This document shows positions 14,171 through 26,130 of a DNA stretch of 64,000 bases, one piece after another. Source of the stretch: Blasia pusilla (Eukaryota; Marchantiophyta; Marchantiopsida; Blasiales). The position numbers and the translations under genes were made by a program. A model generated the notes under the pieces. That model was not told the DNA's origin. It searched no databases and saw only the letters and a list, made by a program, of their open reading frames with translations. The number at the start of each line of letters is the position of its first letter. Within the stretch, counting starts at the first letter, position 1. The stretch is from the NCBI GenBank assembly GCA_050084515.1, contig CM114271.1, positions 66,402,001 to 66,466,000 on the forward strand. Direction: 5' to 3'.

Positions 14171-14447
14171 TTTGACTTTAGTGTTGGAAGAAATAGGAAA
14201 ATCACTCATATGAATCACCCAAGATATATGTGGTTCCCTTCTCGTGCGGAAGCTACATCTAAGATCAAACACTCTCAAGTCGCTTTACTGAAATCTGCAC
14301 ATATTGCACATTGCGAGCTCTCCAAGACTCCCCCTCAAGCCTAAAGTCGTGCACGTGGAATGACAATGAAACCCTGATATGGATTCATCTAAATGGGCAC
14401 GAAACCAATATGTGTATGGTACCACGGGGTCCCGTCCCCGTCCCCGT
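14171..14447 (+). repeat. Direct repeat copy 2 (about 275 bp)
   Basis: Partner of 13253-13527 in the same orientation. Its end runs into a short CCCCGT microsatellite at about 14428-14450 that is more regular than in copy 1. The sequence between the copies (13528-14170) has no coding motif I can identify. Confidence 0.65.
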
Positions 14448-14459
14448 CCTCCTCGTCCC

Positions 14460-17400
14460 CTCTATCAAGGCGGTCATAAACGATGAGCAAGCTTGTCTTT
14501 CAGGGATCTTCATGATAGCAGATAGAATTTTAGACATAGAGGCAACATTTAGAACTCGCACAAACCCAATGTTAATACGAGAAAGTGATATGTGTGGTGT
14601 GGTGTCCTAATTTTGCTCCCTATTAGGTGCAATGGAAAATGATTGGCGAGGCAATAGAGCTTGGGGTTTAGGTCTTAGTGTTATGTTGTATCCTAGATTA
14701 GTAATCTTCGGATTTGAGGTGAGAAATTATTGAAGAAAAGACGATGGAAGGGAGGGTTCAATGGATTGTTAGGCACTTGGGGCTAGTTTTCGCCTCCCTT
14801 GGGCGCATACTCTCCTTGTATCTCCTCCATTATCTTCAAATTACTAATATTTCTAAGGCACAAGTGATGTTTTAATCTATGCCAACGAACGCACAATATA
14901 CAAATTAAAAATAGATGAAAGAAAAAACCAATGTGTGGTGATAAGAACAGGTAATAAGAAACCTTCTTAAAGTCTCCACTAACCATCACATTACTGTGTC
15001 ACTACGTTTAAGCAATTTCAACTACATACAATTAGTTGAATGTAATTGCAACATATATGCTCAAGCCTCATTAAGCTGCTACGCCATAGTTGAAAGGAGA
15101 AATAATGCTAAATTATTTAATCCATAAGACTCTAACATATAAATAAACCTTTTGCTTAGAGAAGTAGGGAAGAAGCTTAGCACACTCCTCACACATACTT
15201 TTGTATTTAGAGTAGAAGGGATAGAGAGGTCTAGGAGGCAAATGCACTTTTGTAATTAGATTTTAAAAAATATAATAAATAATAAAATCAATGAATAATT
15301 CTCAAATTAATCCTCTTGATTCTTATTTGCATGATTTATCAAATCTTAGATTTTTTTTATGTTGGACGCTCATGAGTTTTAAAATTCGATGTACTTGGAG
15401 AGTTTAGTGCTGGTGGGTCAAGGAAAACTTGTTGAGGGGTAATATGAGTGTGTAGATTATTCCTTTTGCTGGACTTATTTATTTGGAGCTATTTTTAAGA
15501 ATTAACCTTTTTTGGCAAGTTGCTTAATTTTGGCTTAGGTAACTTTTGATTTTGGAAATAGCCTCTTAACATACTTATTGAGAGCTTATACTTAAGGCTT
15601 GGATTGAGAGGGTGACATGTGCGTTTAGGTCAACTAGAGAGAGAGAGCTTAGGGAAGGGAGGGAGGATAGACCTAAGGAGACACATTTTGGAGAGCTTAT
15701 TCGTTCTTTATTGAACCTCATTCCTTGAAGCGACGGAGCTATATAGAGTGTTTCTCGCCTTGTGAGTAATCCAAGCTTTTCACTACAAGGATGAGTTTGG
15801 TTTGACATCATTGAAAGAGTTATGGAGTGAAAGTTATAACTTTTGATTTTACGAAGAGAGAATGAATGGTGATCATGATTGCCTAATGATTGAGTGTATT
15901 GTCCCATTTTATGAATGTACGGATGGGGAAAATGATTTATGTTATGTAATTATGTGTATGGGCATGTTAATATATATGATACATATTTTGGGTAAGGAAA
16001 AAAATTCATATAAGAAAATATTAAGAATAGAAATGAATATGTGGTGCTCATTTATGATTTTAAATCTCTAAGAACCCAAAAAAACATTTACACAAATTTC
16101 CTCTTTCTCTTATTTTTATCTTTAAACCATGTTCATTATTTTCCTCTCTATTAAAAAATCATTTTTACTCATGGGAGAGAGATAGAAGAATGATGAAGAT
16201 TCGTATCTTCTTTTAATGCACATTTATCCTTTCTCCATTCAGTGAGAGGATAAGGTATCTTCATGTTACTGTGTTCTTCCCTCACATTTATTTGTGTTTT
16301 ATTTCCGCCCATGGTTTCCCTTATCCATTCATAAGTATCACCTCTCTATTCATGGAGATGAGATCTTTTTGTGTTTGCATTTTGTGTTTACATTGGTCCA
16401 ATATCAAGGAAGAGACAAGCAACTAATCATACATGTTTTTGCTTCCTTCCCATATCCCTTTTTTTCTTCTCCAAGTATCAAGTTTGCTTTAATAAAATGA
16501 AATCTTAGTCCACTAGGGTGCTTTGAGAGAACTCACAGCAAGAGAGCTTAAAAAAACTAAGATTCCACAACTAATAGTATAGATATGTGTTCATTGTTTT
16601 GTTCGCGATATATCATTTTCTAAAATTTGGAGTATTTTTTTTAATGCCATCTTCTCATCGTATGCTTTATTCATCCATAAATTTTTTACTTCAATAATAT
16701 TTACAATACAAAATTATTTAAGTATCTTGTTTGGTGCATGAAGATAAAATTTTGACCAATGAAGGTATTTTAAATAAAAAATAGAGACACAAAAATTAGC
16801 TACTAGACATATGAATTTTGACTCTATGTAATTCTATGATAAATAGCTCGTTTATCTCCCTATATAGTTTGCAACGACGGAACAATGGAGATGAAAGTTT
16901 GGCAATACAAAGTGGCAAAAAATGGATTTATTGTGATGATTGAAACAATATATGTGGTCCTCATAAAAAGATTAAAATCTCTTAAGGAGCATTCTATTTA
17001 GCAATATAAGAAAATTTAAGAAAGTAAAATTTTTTTACGTCAGGGTGATTTATCTTTAGGTTTCCTTGGTAATGTGTACATGGAAATATATCAAAATATG
17101 AGAGAAATTTTTTTAAGACTTGTGATGGATTTGTAAATACAACTATTGATATAAGAGATCTCTTTATATCCTTATGGAGATCATCCTTCCTTTTTGGGTG
17201 CAAGCTAGAAGTTTTATGGTTGAATTTTTCATTGCCTTTGAGCTTGGTTGTCCTTATAAATCTATGAGTGATGGCAGTTTTGAGAGCATAGGAGTTGAAG
17301 ATTTATATTGGACTAATTGGACCATGTCTTATCTCATTCGGAGTAGGTGGTTTTTGGATCAATGTTTCCTAAGTTTTAGGGTCTCTCTATAACTACAACA

Positions 17401-19200
17401 CAATCCATTAAAATACCCTTCAATTAAGCCTCAACATACTCCACCAAGTAACTCACCCTCTAGTAGGCTCCATGAATGGTCATATTAAAGTTAAGTCCTC
17501 AAGGTGCTTTTACCTTAGAGTATAAAACATAAGAATAAATATCAAACATGAATAATCCTTGTTTAAAGAAATGAATGTGAGGGGAAAGAAAGACAACATT
17601 TCCTTGTTTATAGTTCTAGTGATCTTCGCGGGATCCCTTTTCCTTCTTCAACCCCTTTCTTGTGACCCTCATCCATCTCATATATTGGATCCATACACAC
17701 AATGATTGATCCTATTTATTAATCTTGGCTCCATAGGATCCATGTGTGATGTCTCACATGTGCATTTGTGTTTCATATGTTATATGTGCAACCACCAATT
17801 ATGATGATGACTAGGTGTCTCCTTGCTTGTGACTCACGACCATGATTAGTCTTATGACTCACCATCAATCTTTACAAGTATATTCGTATTCCATCTTGTT
17901 TTCACATTTTTTTTCATATGGTGAGTAGAGATCTGACTAGTGATCTAGTCAAATTTATTCCAAGTTTCTCTTCTATAAATTTATTCTATCTTAAGAATGA
18001 ACGGTCATACACAACTGCTTTACTATATATGTTGTAATCAATGTCTCTATGGACCTTTTAGACATGCTCAAACCATGAGAGCCCTTGTGATAGATAGAGA
18101 TCCTTGATCTAATAGGGATGTTCAAAGTTGCCATTGTGGGAGTAGGACCGACGACCGTTAGAGACCATACACATGGCCTCTAGCTAGCATTTTTATTTCA
18201 TTTAGAAAAGTGTATTAAATTTTATATTGGAGGAAAAAGGACCAAAAAATACTTAATGATTACAACCATGCACAGTAATCCCAACAAGGTAACTCCTAAG
18301 GTGCTTTTTTAGATATAAGACAAAAGACCATCACTTAGAACTATATGCACGCCTATGGTTACAACAATTATCGTAGGGTTTCCAAGCCATATAATAAGGC
18401 TTCCCTACACAATCTTGTATATAGGTCGCAATGGTAAGTTATAAGGAAATTTCTATTTGCTTGTTTTCTTTTGTTGGTCATGATAATTCATATGATTTTT
18501 CTTTCCCCCCATTCCCCCATTCCCTTCAAATATGTCTATTTTAATTTTGATTCAATGGATTTTTGAATTTTTCTTTAACATTATTTTTTTGGGCTCAAGA
18601 AATGAAAACACAAGCATATCGGATTGCCATTGGGACATCTAAAATATTAAGATTGTAAGGCTCTTTTGGGAATGGAAGTTCACACTTACCAAAAGAAATG
18701 AAGCCTTCTAAGAGAAGAAAAATTTCTTCAATAGGGTTTTCTCCATATCAAATGGATTGTAGAGGTGAGCAATGTAGTACTACTACCCACAGAAACTAAA
18801 ATCCTAGACTACATGTCGGTAGAGATAATCGCTTGCACTCGATGACAAGTAGCAATTTGATGCCTCATTTTTGGCCGTCCAAATACTTATCTCCATGATG
18901 GGGCTACTCAATGGAGGCCTAATCATGCAAGAGGCATAATCCCCTCCCATGTGATTTTTGATTGAAAAGAAACGAATGTGTGGCCCTTTGAGAGGGGGTG
19001 GGGAGAAAGTAATTATCACACGTATGTAGGACATATGGATACTCTAGATGGAGAGAAAAAAAAGGAGAACTTGTAAGAGTCGTAAAGTAAATTATTTTTC
19101 ATTGAAAAATTTATACGTTTTAAATAGAATAGCTTCTCCACCTATGGAAAAAGGGAAGAAATGTTTATTTTCATACAAGAAAATTTTTTCTTAGTATTTT
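14460..19200. other. AT-rich intergenic stretch without a recognised gene
   Basis: Only short frames (up to about 110 codons) on either strand, with no domain motif. I saw no LTR pair, foldback or tandem array. A lone TCTATACTATTA Helitron-like start (minus strand, TC at 16583-16582) has no convincing partner end. Confidence 0.5.
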
Positions 19201-19214
19201 GGGTTGCATGGATA

Positions 19215-19586
19215 TCTATACTATTATTTGAGTAGCGCTCTTGGAATGACGATTGCTTAAGAATAAACACATATCTTTATGAACTTGGAAATTTATGACG
19301 TGTGACATCTATATTATTATTGGAGAGTGCCTTTTGATTCGCAAATACCTCTTTGCTTGACATGTGGCAAGCGAGCATCAAGAAAATGTTTCATATTTTA
19401 CGAGCAACAAGAAAATGTTAATCTTCCATTATGTGTCCAACAGAAAAAATGTATATAATATGATTATTCTTTACGTACAAGATGCACACTAATATTTAAC
19501 TAATATATACATATATATTCATTGAACATATAAGGGTGTGTAAAAGAACATTGAATTGTAGCGAATGTCTCACCTGTCCTAACTAG
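19215..19586 (+). mobile_element. Helitron-like non-autonomous element(s), nested starts
   Basis: Two Helitron-type 5' starts in the A|TC context occur close together: TCTATACTATTATTTG at 19215 and TCTATATTATTATTGGAG at 19308. Downstream, AACTAG followed by T at 19581-19587 gives a CTAG|T 3' end, so 19308-19586 (279 bp) would be one element, possibly inserted in or next to an older one. The hairpin expected just inside the 3' end is weak or absent, which lowers confidence. The element lies about 250 bp upstream of the F-box reading frame. Confidence 0.45.
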
Positions 19587-19832
19587 TATTGGAAAAGATC
19601 GCTATCTTATGCCAAAGTGCCAAAGAAAATAGTGGTCCTCTTTCTAACGTAGAAGTAGTGCTTTTAATGGGTCAAAGAGATATCCCGTAAAAAACTATGG
19701 CGGCAGCCCGATGCGACCTACGACTGTCGATGACGGGGTCGTATCAATAGTGTCTCCAAACGCACCACGGACCCGTAACGGACGCAGTGAGCGATTTCGA
19801 AGGAGAAAGGCTATGGAATCTGAGCTCGGGGA

Positions 19833-21548
19833 GTGTGGGCCGAGGCGCTAGAAGAGGAGAAAGGGAACGCGCATTTCTCAGGGTGCGAATCTGGGAAGGA
19901 TCGAATTCGAGATCGGAGGAGTTGGGAGGGTGCTGCTTCGAAGGAGCGGTTGGGTGGTTTCTGTGTGGAGATGGAGGCGGAGAGAAGAGAGGAAGAGGGC
20001 GTGTGTTATGATGCTGGGTCGAGGCGATATGAGATGGAAATGGAGAGCGGCAGAGAAGGGAGTGTTTTCGCTTCGACCAGCGGGAGTGAAGTCAAATGTG
20101 TGGAGTCGGAGATGGACGGCGGTCTGTGGTCGAGGCTTCCGAAGGAGCTACTGCTGTCAATTCTCCCGTTTCTGCCGTGGCAAGAGGTGTTCCGCTTGCG
20201 GATGATCTGCAGGGAGTGGAATAGTATCCTGAGGAGTGAGAGTTATGGGAGGAGTTGGCGCAGGGATCCTCAGCAGGTTCCGCTGTGTTTCACGGGCGGT
20301 GTGGATACTAGGCCGGGGAACACGATCTTCAATCCTGTGACGAAAAAGTGGCTTGCTTGTGGAAACGCGTTCTTGCCGTTGCAGTCGATGGAGTTCAAGA
20401 AACATGTGAGAATGAGCACAGGGCACTGGGATCGCCCACTCGCTGTGGTGGGTGCTGCAGAGGGCCTTCTCTTACTGCGGATGAAGCACTTGAGAGAGTC
20501 TGAAGTCTCGGACTCCGATGATGAGGACTACTCCGACGCTGGAAAGTTTGATTTGTATGTGGTCAATCCTCTGCATCCCTGGACTATAAAAACCGTGCCA
20601 CTCTTGCCTCATCTCCAGTGTACTGTCTTGAATCGCGTGATCGGGATAGTTTGGAACAATGTCTCTTCTTCCCATGAGATCATCATCCTGCACGATCCTC
20701 CGGTGACTTACTTGGATCAGGACTATATGGAAGAGGACGAAGACGAAGGCCGCATATTTTACAGCTACGATTTGAAAGCTGACGAGTGGAAGGTCAAGTG
20801 TAAATGGCCAGAAGACAAGTTCAGGCGCTTTCAAAGTCCGTCCATGGGCGGCGGTAGGTTTTGTTGCCTCGGGGGAATTCCAGATTCTCAAATCGGGTAC
20901 CCCGGAACCCCAAGTCTGTATCTGGGACAGGAAAATCCCACGTGTTTCCATATTTACAGCCTCTCCACAGCCGACCCGAACTCTTATTTAAAGGAACTGG
21001 GGTCGCCGTTTAGGCCTTCTTGGTCGAATTCTGTTTGCGGTCATCCTAATGTAACCCAAGTATCGCACTTTGCCACCCTCTTCCATGAGAAAGCTGGGAA
21101 ATTGGGTGGTGGAGATAGGGTTACAGTGGCAGGCGGAGTTGTGGCTTGCTCCCATGCTCAGTCTCCCATCTTAAAATGCTTTTGTGTCTGGAGAGGGGAA
21201 TTGTTCATGGAAGAGAAGAAAGCTGGTGAGATGAGAGACGAGTTCGAGAGCTGCGAGGAGGAAGCTGAGGACGTGAGTGATTGGAAAGAGATAATCAGGA
21301 TGCCTGATCATGTTCGCAAGACACTAAATGAGCGTAATGTCCACTACCTATTTCGATGCGCGACCAATGGTAGGTACGTTTGTGTGGCGAACACTCGCAA
21401 CGATGTAGTGTTTTGCAACATCGAAACAGAGACCTGGTGGACGCTGCCACCATATCCTTCTCATGACTTCTCTGTTCCGGTGCATCCTGAGCCAGAGCAC
21501 GATTTTGATCTGCAGCTCTTGGAGCCAAGGCTTGACATCATCTTGTAA
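19833..21548 (+). CDS. F-box protein, single exon
   Basis: A 571-codon uninterrupted frame, far longer than any neighbour, with balanced codon use in otherwise AT-rich surroundings. Residues about 99-143 form an F-box (LWSRLPKELLLSILPFLPW, then VFRLRMICREWNSIL), the Skp1-binding module of SCF ubiquitin ligases. The downstream ~400 residues have Trp/Gly-rich segments such as NPVTKKWLACG, YSYDLKADEWKVK, GRFCCLGGIP and CNIETETWWTLPP. These resemble F-box-associated or kelch-like beta-propeller repeats that recruit substrates. Acidic patches lie at about 227-236 (DSDDEDYSD) and 303-311. The N-terminus is uncertain: Met1 gives a charged leader, and Met47 (ATG at 19971) is a plausible alternative start. 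No intron is needed. The substrate is unknown. Confidence 0.9.
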   Translation: MWAEALEEEKGNAHFSGCESGKDRIRDRRSWEGAASKERLGGFCVEMEAERREEEGVCYDAGSRRYEMEMESGREGSVFASTSGSEVKCVESEMDGGLWSRLPKELLLSILPFLPWQEVFRLRMICREWNSILRSESYGRSWRRDPQQVPLCFTGGVDTRPGNTIFNPVTKKWLACGNAFLPLQSMEFKKHVRMSTGHWDRPLAVVGAAEGLLLLRMKHLRESEVSDSDDEDYSDAGKFDLYVVNPLHPWTIKTVPLLPHLQCTVLNRVIGIVWNNVSSSHEIIILHDPPVTYLDQDYMEEDEDEGRIFYSYDLKADEWKVKCKWPEDKFRRFQSPSMGGGRFCCLGGIPDSQIGYPGTPSLYLGQENPTCFHIYSLSTADPNSYLKELGSPFRPSWSNSVCGHPNVTQVSHFATLFHEKAGKLGGGDRVTVAGGVVACSHAQSPILKCFCVWRGELFMEEKKAGEMRDEFESCEEEAEDVSDWKEIIRMPDHVRKTLNERNVHYLFRCATNGRYVCVANTRNDVVFCNIETETWWTLPPYPSHDFSVPVHPEPEHDFDLQLLEPRLDIIL

Positions 21549-24473
21549 GCAGCGCCAGTGAGAGATGCCAAGCTTGAACTTCCATATCCCTTGGTCAGTG
21601 TTGGGAGTCTGGTCCAAGAGTGCAAATAGACGGATCGAATTGGAGTTCTCGAGTTAACGGATCAACTGATTCTAGTCAGTCGGTGCCATAGTTCGGAGAT
21701 TCCAGGTGAGGATTTTTTGGGGATAGGGGAAAATCGTTGCCTGGAACTAAACGTAGTGAGTGAGCACATTTTGTGCAGTGTGGCCCAACGCTCTCGTGGA
21801 TACAATAGGTCCGATCATGCGAATTCAGTCGATAGGTGAAGAGTAACTACTCTTGTCGGCCAAGTACCTGTCTCTGGACTGTTTGTTGCTGGACCTGTTT
21901 TACAGGATTTTGTAGGTGCAGACCTAACTCTCTCCAAATCCAAAGCTATGTTGATTCAGCTTTAGAAGCCCTTAAAAAGGAGTTTTAGTGTTTTTGGTTT
22001 TGTTGGGTTGGCTGGGGACATCTGTTAACAAACAAAGATTAGGTGCAATCTCGTAATTGGGCGGAGAGAGGAATCCTTGTGTTGTAGTTGAGCGGAGAAA
22101 GAAATCCTCGTAGGCAGTCTCTCAGATGCAGTAGCTGCTGGAATATCGCAGATGGATGTGTTCATCAGATTGTGTAGGTGGTGTGTTATTTCAAGTCTGG
22201 CTTACATTACCTTGGAATTGCGGATGAACTTTCTTGCTACATAGGTGAGGATGGAACACGTATATGCAGGTTCTGTTCCAGAGATCTTGGTCTGTTGCCA
22301 GCGTCTTCCACACTCTTGAAGGCGAGCTTTCATGAGGTGCATGCACTGGGGATATCGTGTTACTTCAGAGTTCCTTACATCCATTGTTGTTCCCCACCTT
22401 CTCTTGTAAAGAACTGACTAAAGATTTTGGGGAGTGAAGATTCTAGATATGCTAAATGCTATCTGTAAAAGTACATTCTTCAGATTAAAATTTCAGGGTC
22501 TGTGATTGTTCTCCCTTTGATCTCACGTGGACTTGTGAGATGACAGTAATAGACAGGAGGTTTATGCCGAATGCAGCCCTAGCTACAATTATAATATGTC
22601 AAAAAGAACTTCCCTGCTAGGAGATGATACTCCTTAATTCCTTTTGTAAGGTTCTGCTCCTGGGTGTTATTGCTGAGACTAATACTTGGATGGACAATGC
22701 TTCTCTGAGCCTGACCTTTTGGCCTGAAACTATTGCTTGAAATAACCAAGGAGAATGGTTCTGGGCACCCACACACTCCAATCAGCCAAGCATGAACTAA
22801 ATAAAACACAAATGCCAGCTAATTTTGTCATGGTAGACTAATCGAGATGTAGAGTGCACGTGTGGTTCTCCAGCGCTCTGAATTACACTGGTGTGTAATG
22901 AGACTATGTCAAAAGATTAGGTGCTGGCAAATGTTTTTAGCTGCCTGTGAGACCAGCTGCGTGTACGCACTTCTTGGGCAGTCCTTGTCCTCTATCACTA
23001 TGGAGCTCCAATTTCAAACTTGTGAAGGACTTTCTATTCTCTTTTCAGGTCCTTGCTACGTTCTACCTGACAAACGACGATGCCTTAGGATTTGCTTTAG
23101 ACATTCTCTGCTTTTGTGAGTCGAAGTACGAAACCAACACACCAGGCTGAGGTCAACGGGCCTGGACTTGTATACCAGAAATTCCTCCAGAGTTTTTCAG
23201 TCTTGCCTGAAGAGCAGCCTTGTTAGAGTTTCGCATTGACTGGTAGTAGCTCTTCTGCTAAATGCCATATCCAAATTTCAACATGCTGTTTAGTCTCAAG
23301 ACAACATGTACGGCTTCTACTTGGAGGAAAATCCTGTCGGAGACTGGATCGTATTTTCTGCTCGTAAAAAGGTGTCCCCAATGTGTCGAATCTTGGGGTT
23401 GCAATTATACCACTATTATTTTGTAGTGAAAACTAGGAAGCCATACCGTTGCATTAGAGTCATCAATTTGATTGTCGATTTGTGATGAGTTTGATTGTAG
23501 GTGTATTGAGGCTGGTGGGTGATGAGTTTCGAGCTGCAGGTCTCTGATTACAGCATGGCATTCCAGGCTGAGTAGCTTGTGGTTGGATCTAGATTTCATA
23601 TTTGTTGGAGCGTATGGTCTTTGTTGTTATTTATGCATGTCAGGTCATATTTTGTATGCGGTAGGATGGAAAGTGGGGCCAGGCCCACGTCCCCTCCCGA
23701 GTTCTACTCGGACCGAAATGATGGGCTTAAAAGCAAGGACAAGAATATCATGTGATGGTGAATCCAAACCCAAGTGAACCAGAGGCCAGAGTTAAGGATG
23801 TGAGATTGGTATTTAAGACAGCCTTTAATGCGACCTGGTCATTTGTGTTCATGGGAATTTGGCGTCGGTTGTCTGTGCTTCTGATGAGGTTTTCAGTGCA
23901 CACTATTGTATATTATTTCAGTCCAGTGCGTTACTATGTTTGTTGTAAGCAGTGCACAAGAGGTTCCTTCCCCATCATCACTTATGCTGCATGATTATGC
24001 TCGTGGTTGATCTCAATAATTTTTTTACGCTTAATGGGATTGCCTCTGTATTGTGAACCAAACCAACTTTCATGTGCACGGTTCACTCGGGTAAAGCAAG
24101 TGTGATGCTCTATGATGGAGTTTCTGGAAAATGGACATCTGGAGAGGTAAAGCTCTTACATTCAGTTCTCCTATTAGAGATTGTGTTCATGGCAGACGCA
24201 GAGTCGTTTATCTCAATTTGTTGTCTTCGTTAGTACTTCTTTGCTCTGATGTGGGACATTGCAGATTTTCGCTGGTCGCACTTTGTCGTCGTGGTAGGTT
24301 ATCATTGCTATTGTCGGAAACTGCCAAAAGACATCATGTAGTGAATACACATAAGAATCTTCTAACAAGAAAATGCATATTTTTATGATCTTAACGTATA
24401 TTCATTTTTGTTTCTCATCATCTAAGCTATCTGCGGAGACATGTGTATTAGTTACTTTGTCCCCCACCCCTGT

Positions 24474-24521
24474 CAAAGGGCCGCACACTGGTTTTTCATA
24501 AACCAGTGTGCGGCCCCTTTG
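24474..24521. repeat. Near-perfect foldback, 21/22-nt arms, 5-nt loop
   Basis: Bases 24474-24494 are the reverse complement of 24500-24521 except for one extra C in the right arm. The loop is TTCAT. The arms are GC-rich (core CCGCACACTGG / CCAGTGTGCGG). It could be a MITE remnant, a structured RNA element in a transcript, or a small-RNA precursor. Confidence 0.8.
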
Positions 24522-24737
24522 TAAAGAGACCCAACTCTTTAGAAAGGGAAATGTTAATCATATTCTTGTCATAACCTTCTTAAGCTGCGAGAGTCTGGAG
24601 CGAAGGGGCATGGATAATCATTGGGGATGTATATGATTGCCTGGAGTATAATCAGGGCATGTTTAATAGAAGCCGAAATGCAAGTGAGATTGTGACATTT
24701 ATGGAGTAAGTGGAATACATGCCGCTACCAGATTTTT

Positions 24738-24777
24738 GATAAGTGATGACATTCATATGAGCATGTCATCACTTATC
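24738..24777. repeat. Perfect foldback, 15-nt arms
   Basis: GATAAGTGATGACAT at 24738-24752 is repeated in inverted form at 24763-24777 with a 10-nt loop containing CATATG. It lies about 220 bp after the GC-rich foldback at 24474-24521. Confidence 0.75.
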
Positions 24778-24944
24778 ACAAACTATTGTTAATATAAGGA
24801 ACGGCCACTTAAAAGTGATGATGGATTCTGGACAGTTTCGGAAGTTGGGCTGATTTGAAAAAATGTCCACATCTGCAAAAGTGAGTTTGAGAAAACTACT
24901 TAGACAGTCCCCCATGACCAAAATGCACGCCACCTATCTTCCTT

Positions 24945-25631
24945 TTGTACATTTCCCTAAAGTCCTCAGTTTTATTAAAACGCTTCCCCAAACGTTGTCA
25001 TGACCAACTGACGAGCTTTTGCAAACCTCATGAAAAGCTAGGAGGACGAATACATAGTTGGTGTATTCGAGACTTCAACAATGCTTCTCTTCAGCACGAA
25101 GACGATACGAGAGAAGGAAGGGAAACCCCACTATTGCATAAGCACAAAGTCGATCAAAAAACGAATGAATACGTCCACAGCATTATTTACACGACGAAAA
25201 GCAATAAAACATTGCCACTACCCAAAGCCCACAAGAGTCGATACCTCTCCGATTATAGACTTCATGCGCATATGAGAAAAAGTAACCCGTCCCTCCCAAA
25301 GATCGCTCTCGCGTTCCAAAGCGATGGAGAACTAACTGACTACGCACTACAAAAACTGTCGCGCGATGGGACATCCTCCTCCGATTCCCTCCCCATCCGC
25401 TGGAACTCTGCCAGTGTCCTTCAAGAGCAAAGACGTCAAGAGCACAAGAAGAAGAAACTATACACACAACTTCTGGAGAATCACTCACTTCCGTTTCGAC
25501 CCTTCGCAAGAAACGAGTACGATCCGCCGAACTCCAGCGAAATCGCTTCCGTCCGGCGAGTCATCGGACACGCCTTCGTTCACGAAAACGCAAAAAGCCA
25601 TGCGGTGATTCCTAGCGTCTCGGAGCGGTAG
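24945..25631 (+). CDS. Uncharacterised 228-codon ORF, doubtful
   Basis: An open frame in a CpG-richer stretch just left of the minus-strand gene at 26131-26901. The product is Lys/Arg/His/Ser-rich (for example QEQRRQEHKKKKLYTQLL), with no membrane segment, signal peptide or domain I recognise. The opposite strand is also partly open here. It may instead be the antisense view of a long 3' untranslated region or lost exon of the minus-strand gene. Codon composition alone does not decide. Confidence 0.2.
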   Translation: MYISLKSSVLLKRFPKRCHDQLTSFCKPHEKLGGRIHSWCIRDFNNASLQHEDDTREGRETPLLHKHKVDQKTNEYVHSIIYTTKSNKTLPLPKAHKSRYLSDYRLHAHMRKSNPSLPKIALAFQSDGELTDYALQKLSRDGTSSSDSLPIRWNSASVLQEQRRQEHKKKKLYTQLLENHSLPFRPFARNEYDPPNSSEIASVRRVIGHAFVHENAKSHAVIPSVSER

Positions 25632-26130
25632 CGCAGCGGACATTGAATGAATTCTTCTTTGGGGGAAGGAGCGGAAGGTGCAATGAGATAGTCGCTGCCA
25701 AGACAATTGTGGCCGATTCGGAAGAGAGCGTGGGCCTGATCGCGTTCGGTGTGTGAGGAGCTCCCACCAGAGAATGGAATGAGAAACACCCTTCGAGAAA
25801 ACACGCGGATATCAGCCGGAGAGCGATGGGGCTGTGGATCTCCCGCTCGCAGCCGATGGATTCGCTGTTGTTGGTGCAGCCACCGGAGAGAAGAAAGGCA
25901 GTCGGCAGTCGTCGAGGGAGGGGGGAAATTCGTGGGATTGTTTTGTTCGCACAGCGACCCGAACATTCTTCATGGAGACTCAAGAGCAGCGCTGCTCCGC
26001 TGCGGAAGAAGGATCCAACTCACTCTTTCACTCGCTCACTCGCGCACTGACTCACTGATTCACTGAATTGGAAGAAGAAAACGGCGCGCGCTGGGGATGC
26101 TTGAGAAGAGTGTTCGCGGGCGATCGATCT

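Larger units (their letters stand above)
21549..24940. other. Downstream region of the F-box gene; no further ORF
   Basis: Moderate GC and a mixture of short frames, none above about 90 codons. Composition is similar to the F-box gene for roughly 2 kb. This may be a long 3' untranslated region, possibly with introns, or a decayed gene. I see no clear polyadenylation cluster that fixes the end. Two foldbacks near 24.5 and 24.75 kb are listed separately. Confidence 0.4.

Noticed and set aside
16500-16583. Helitron-like pair: minus-strand TCTATACTATTA start and a CACTAGGG site
   Set aside because: The distance is only ~70-80 bp and no terminal hairpin is visible, so the ends cannot be paired with confidence.
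20472-20951. 159-codon minus-strand ORF inside the F-box gene
   Set aside because: Antisense shadow of a well-supported plus-strand coding frame.
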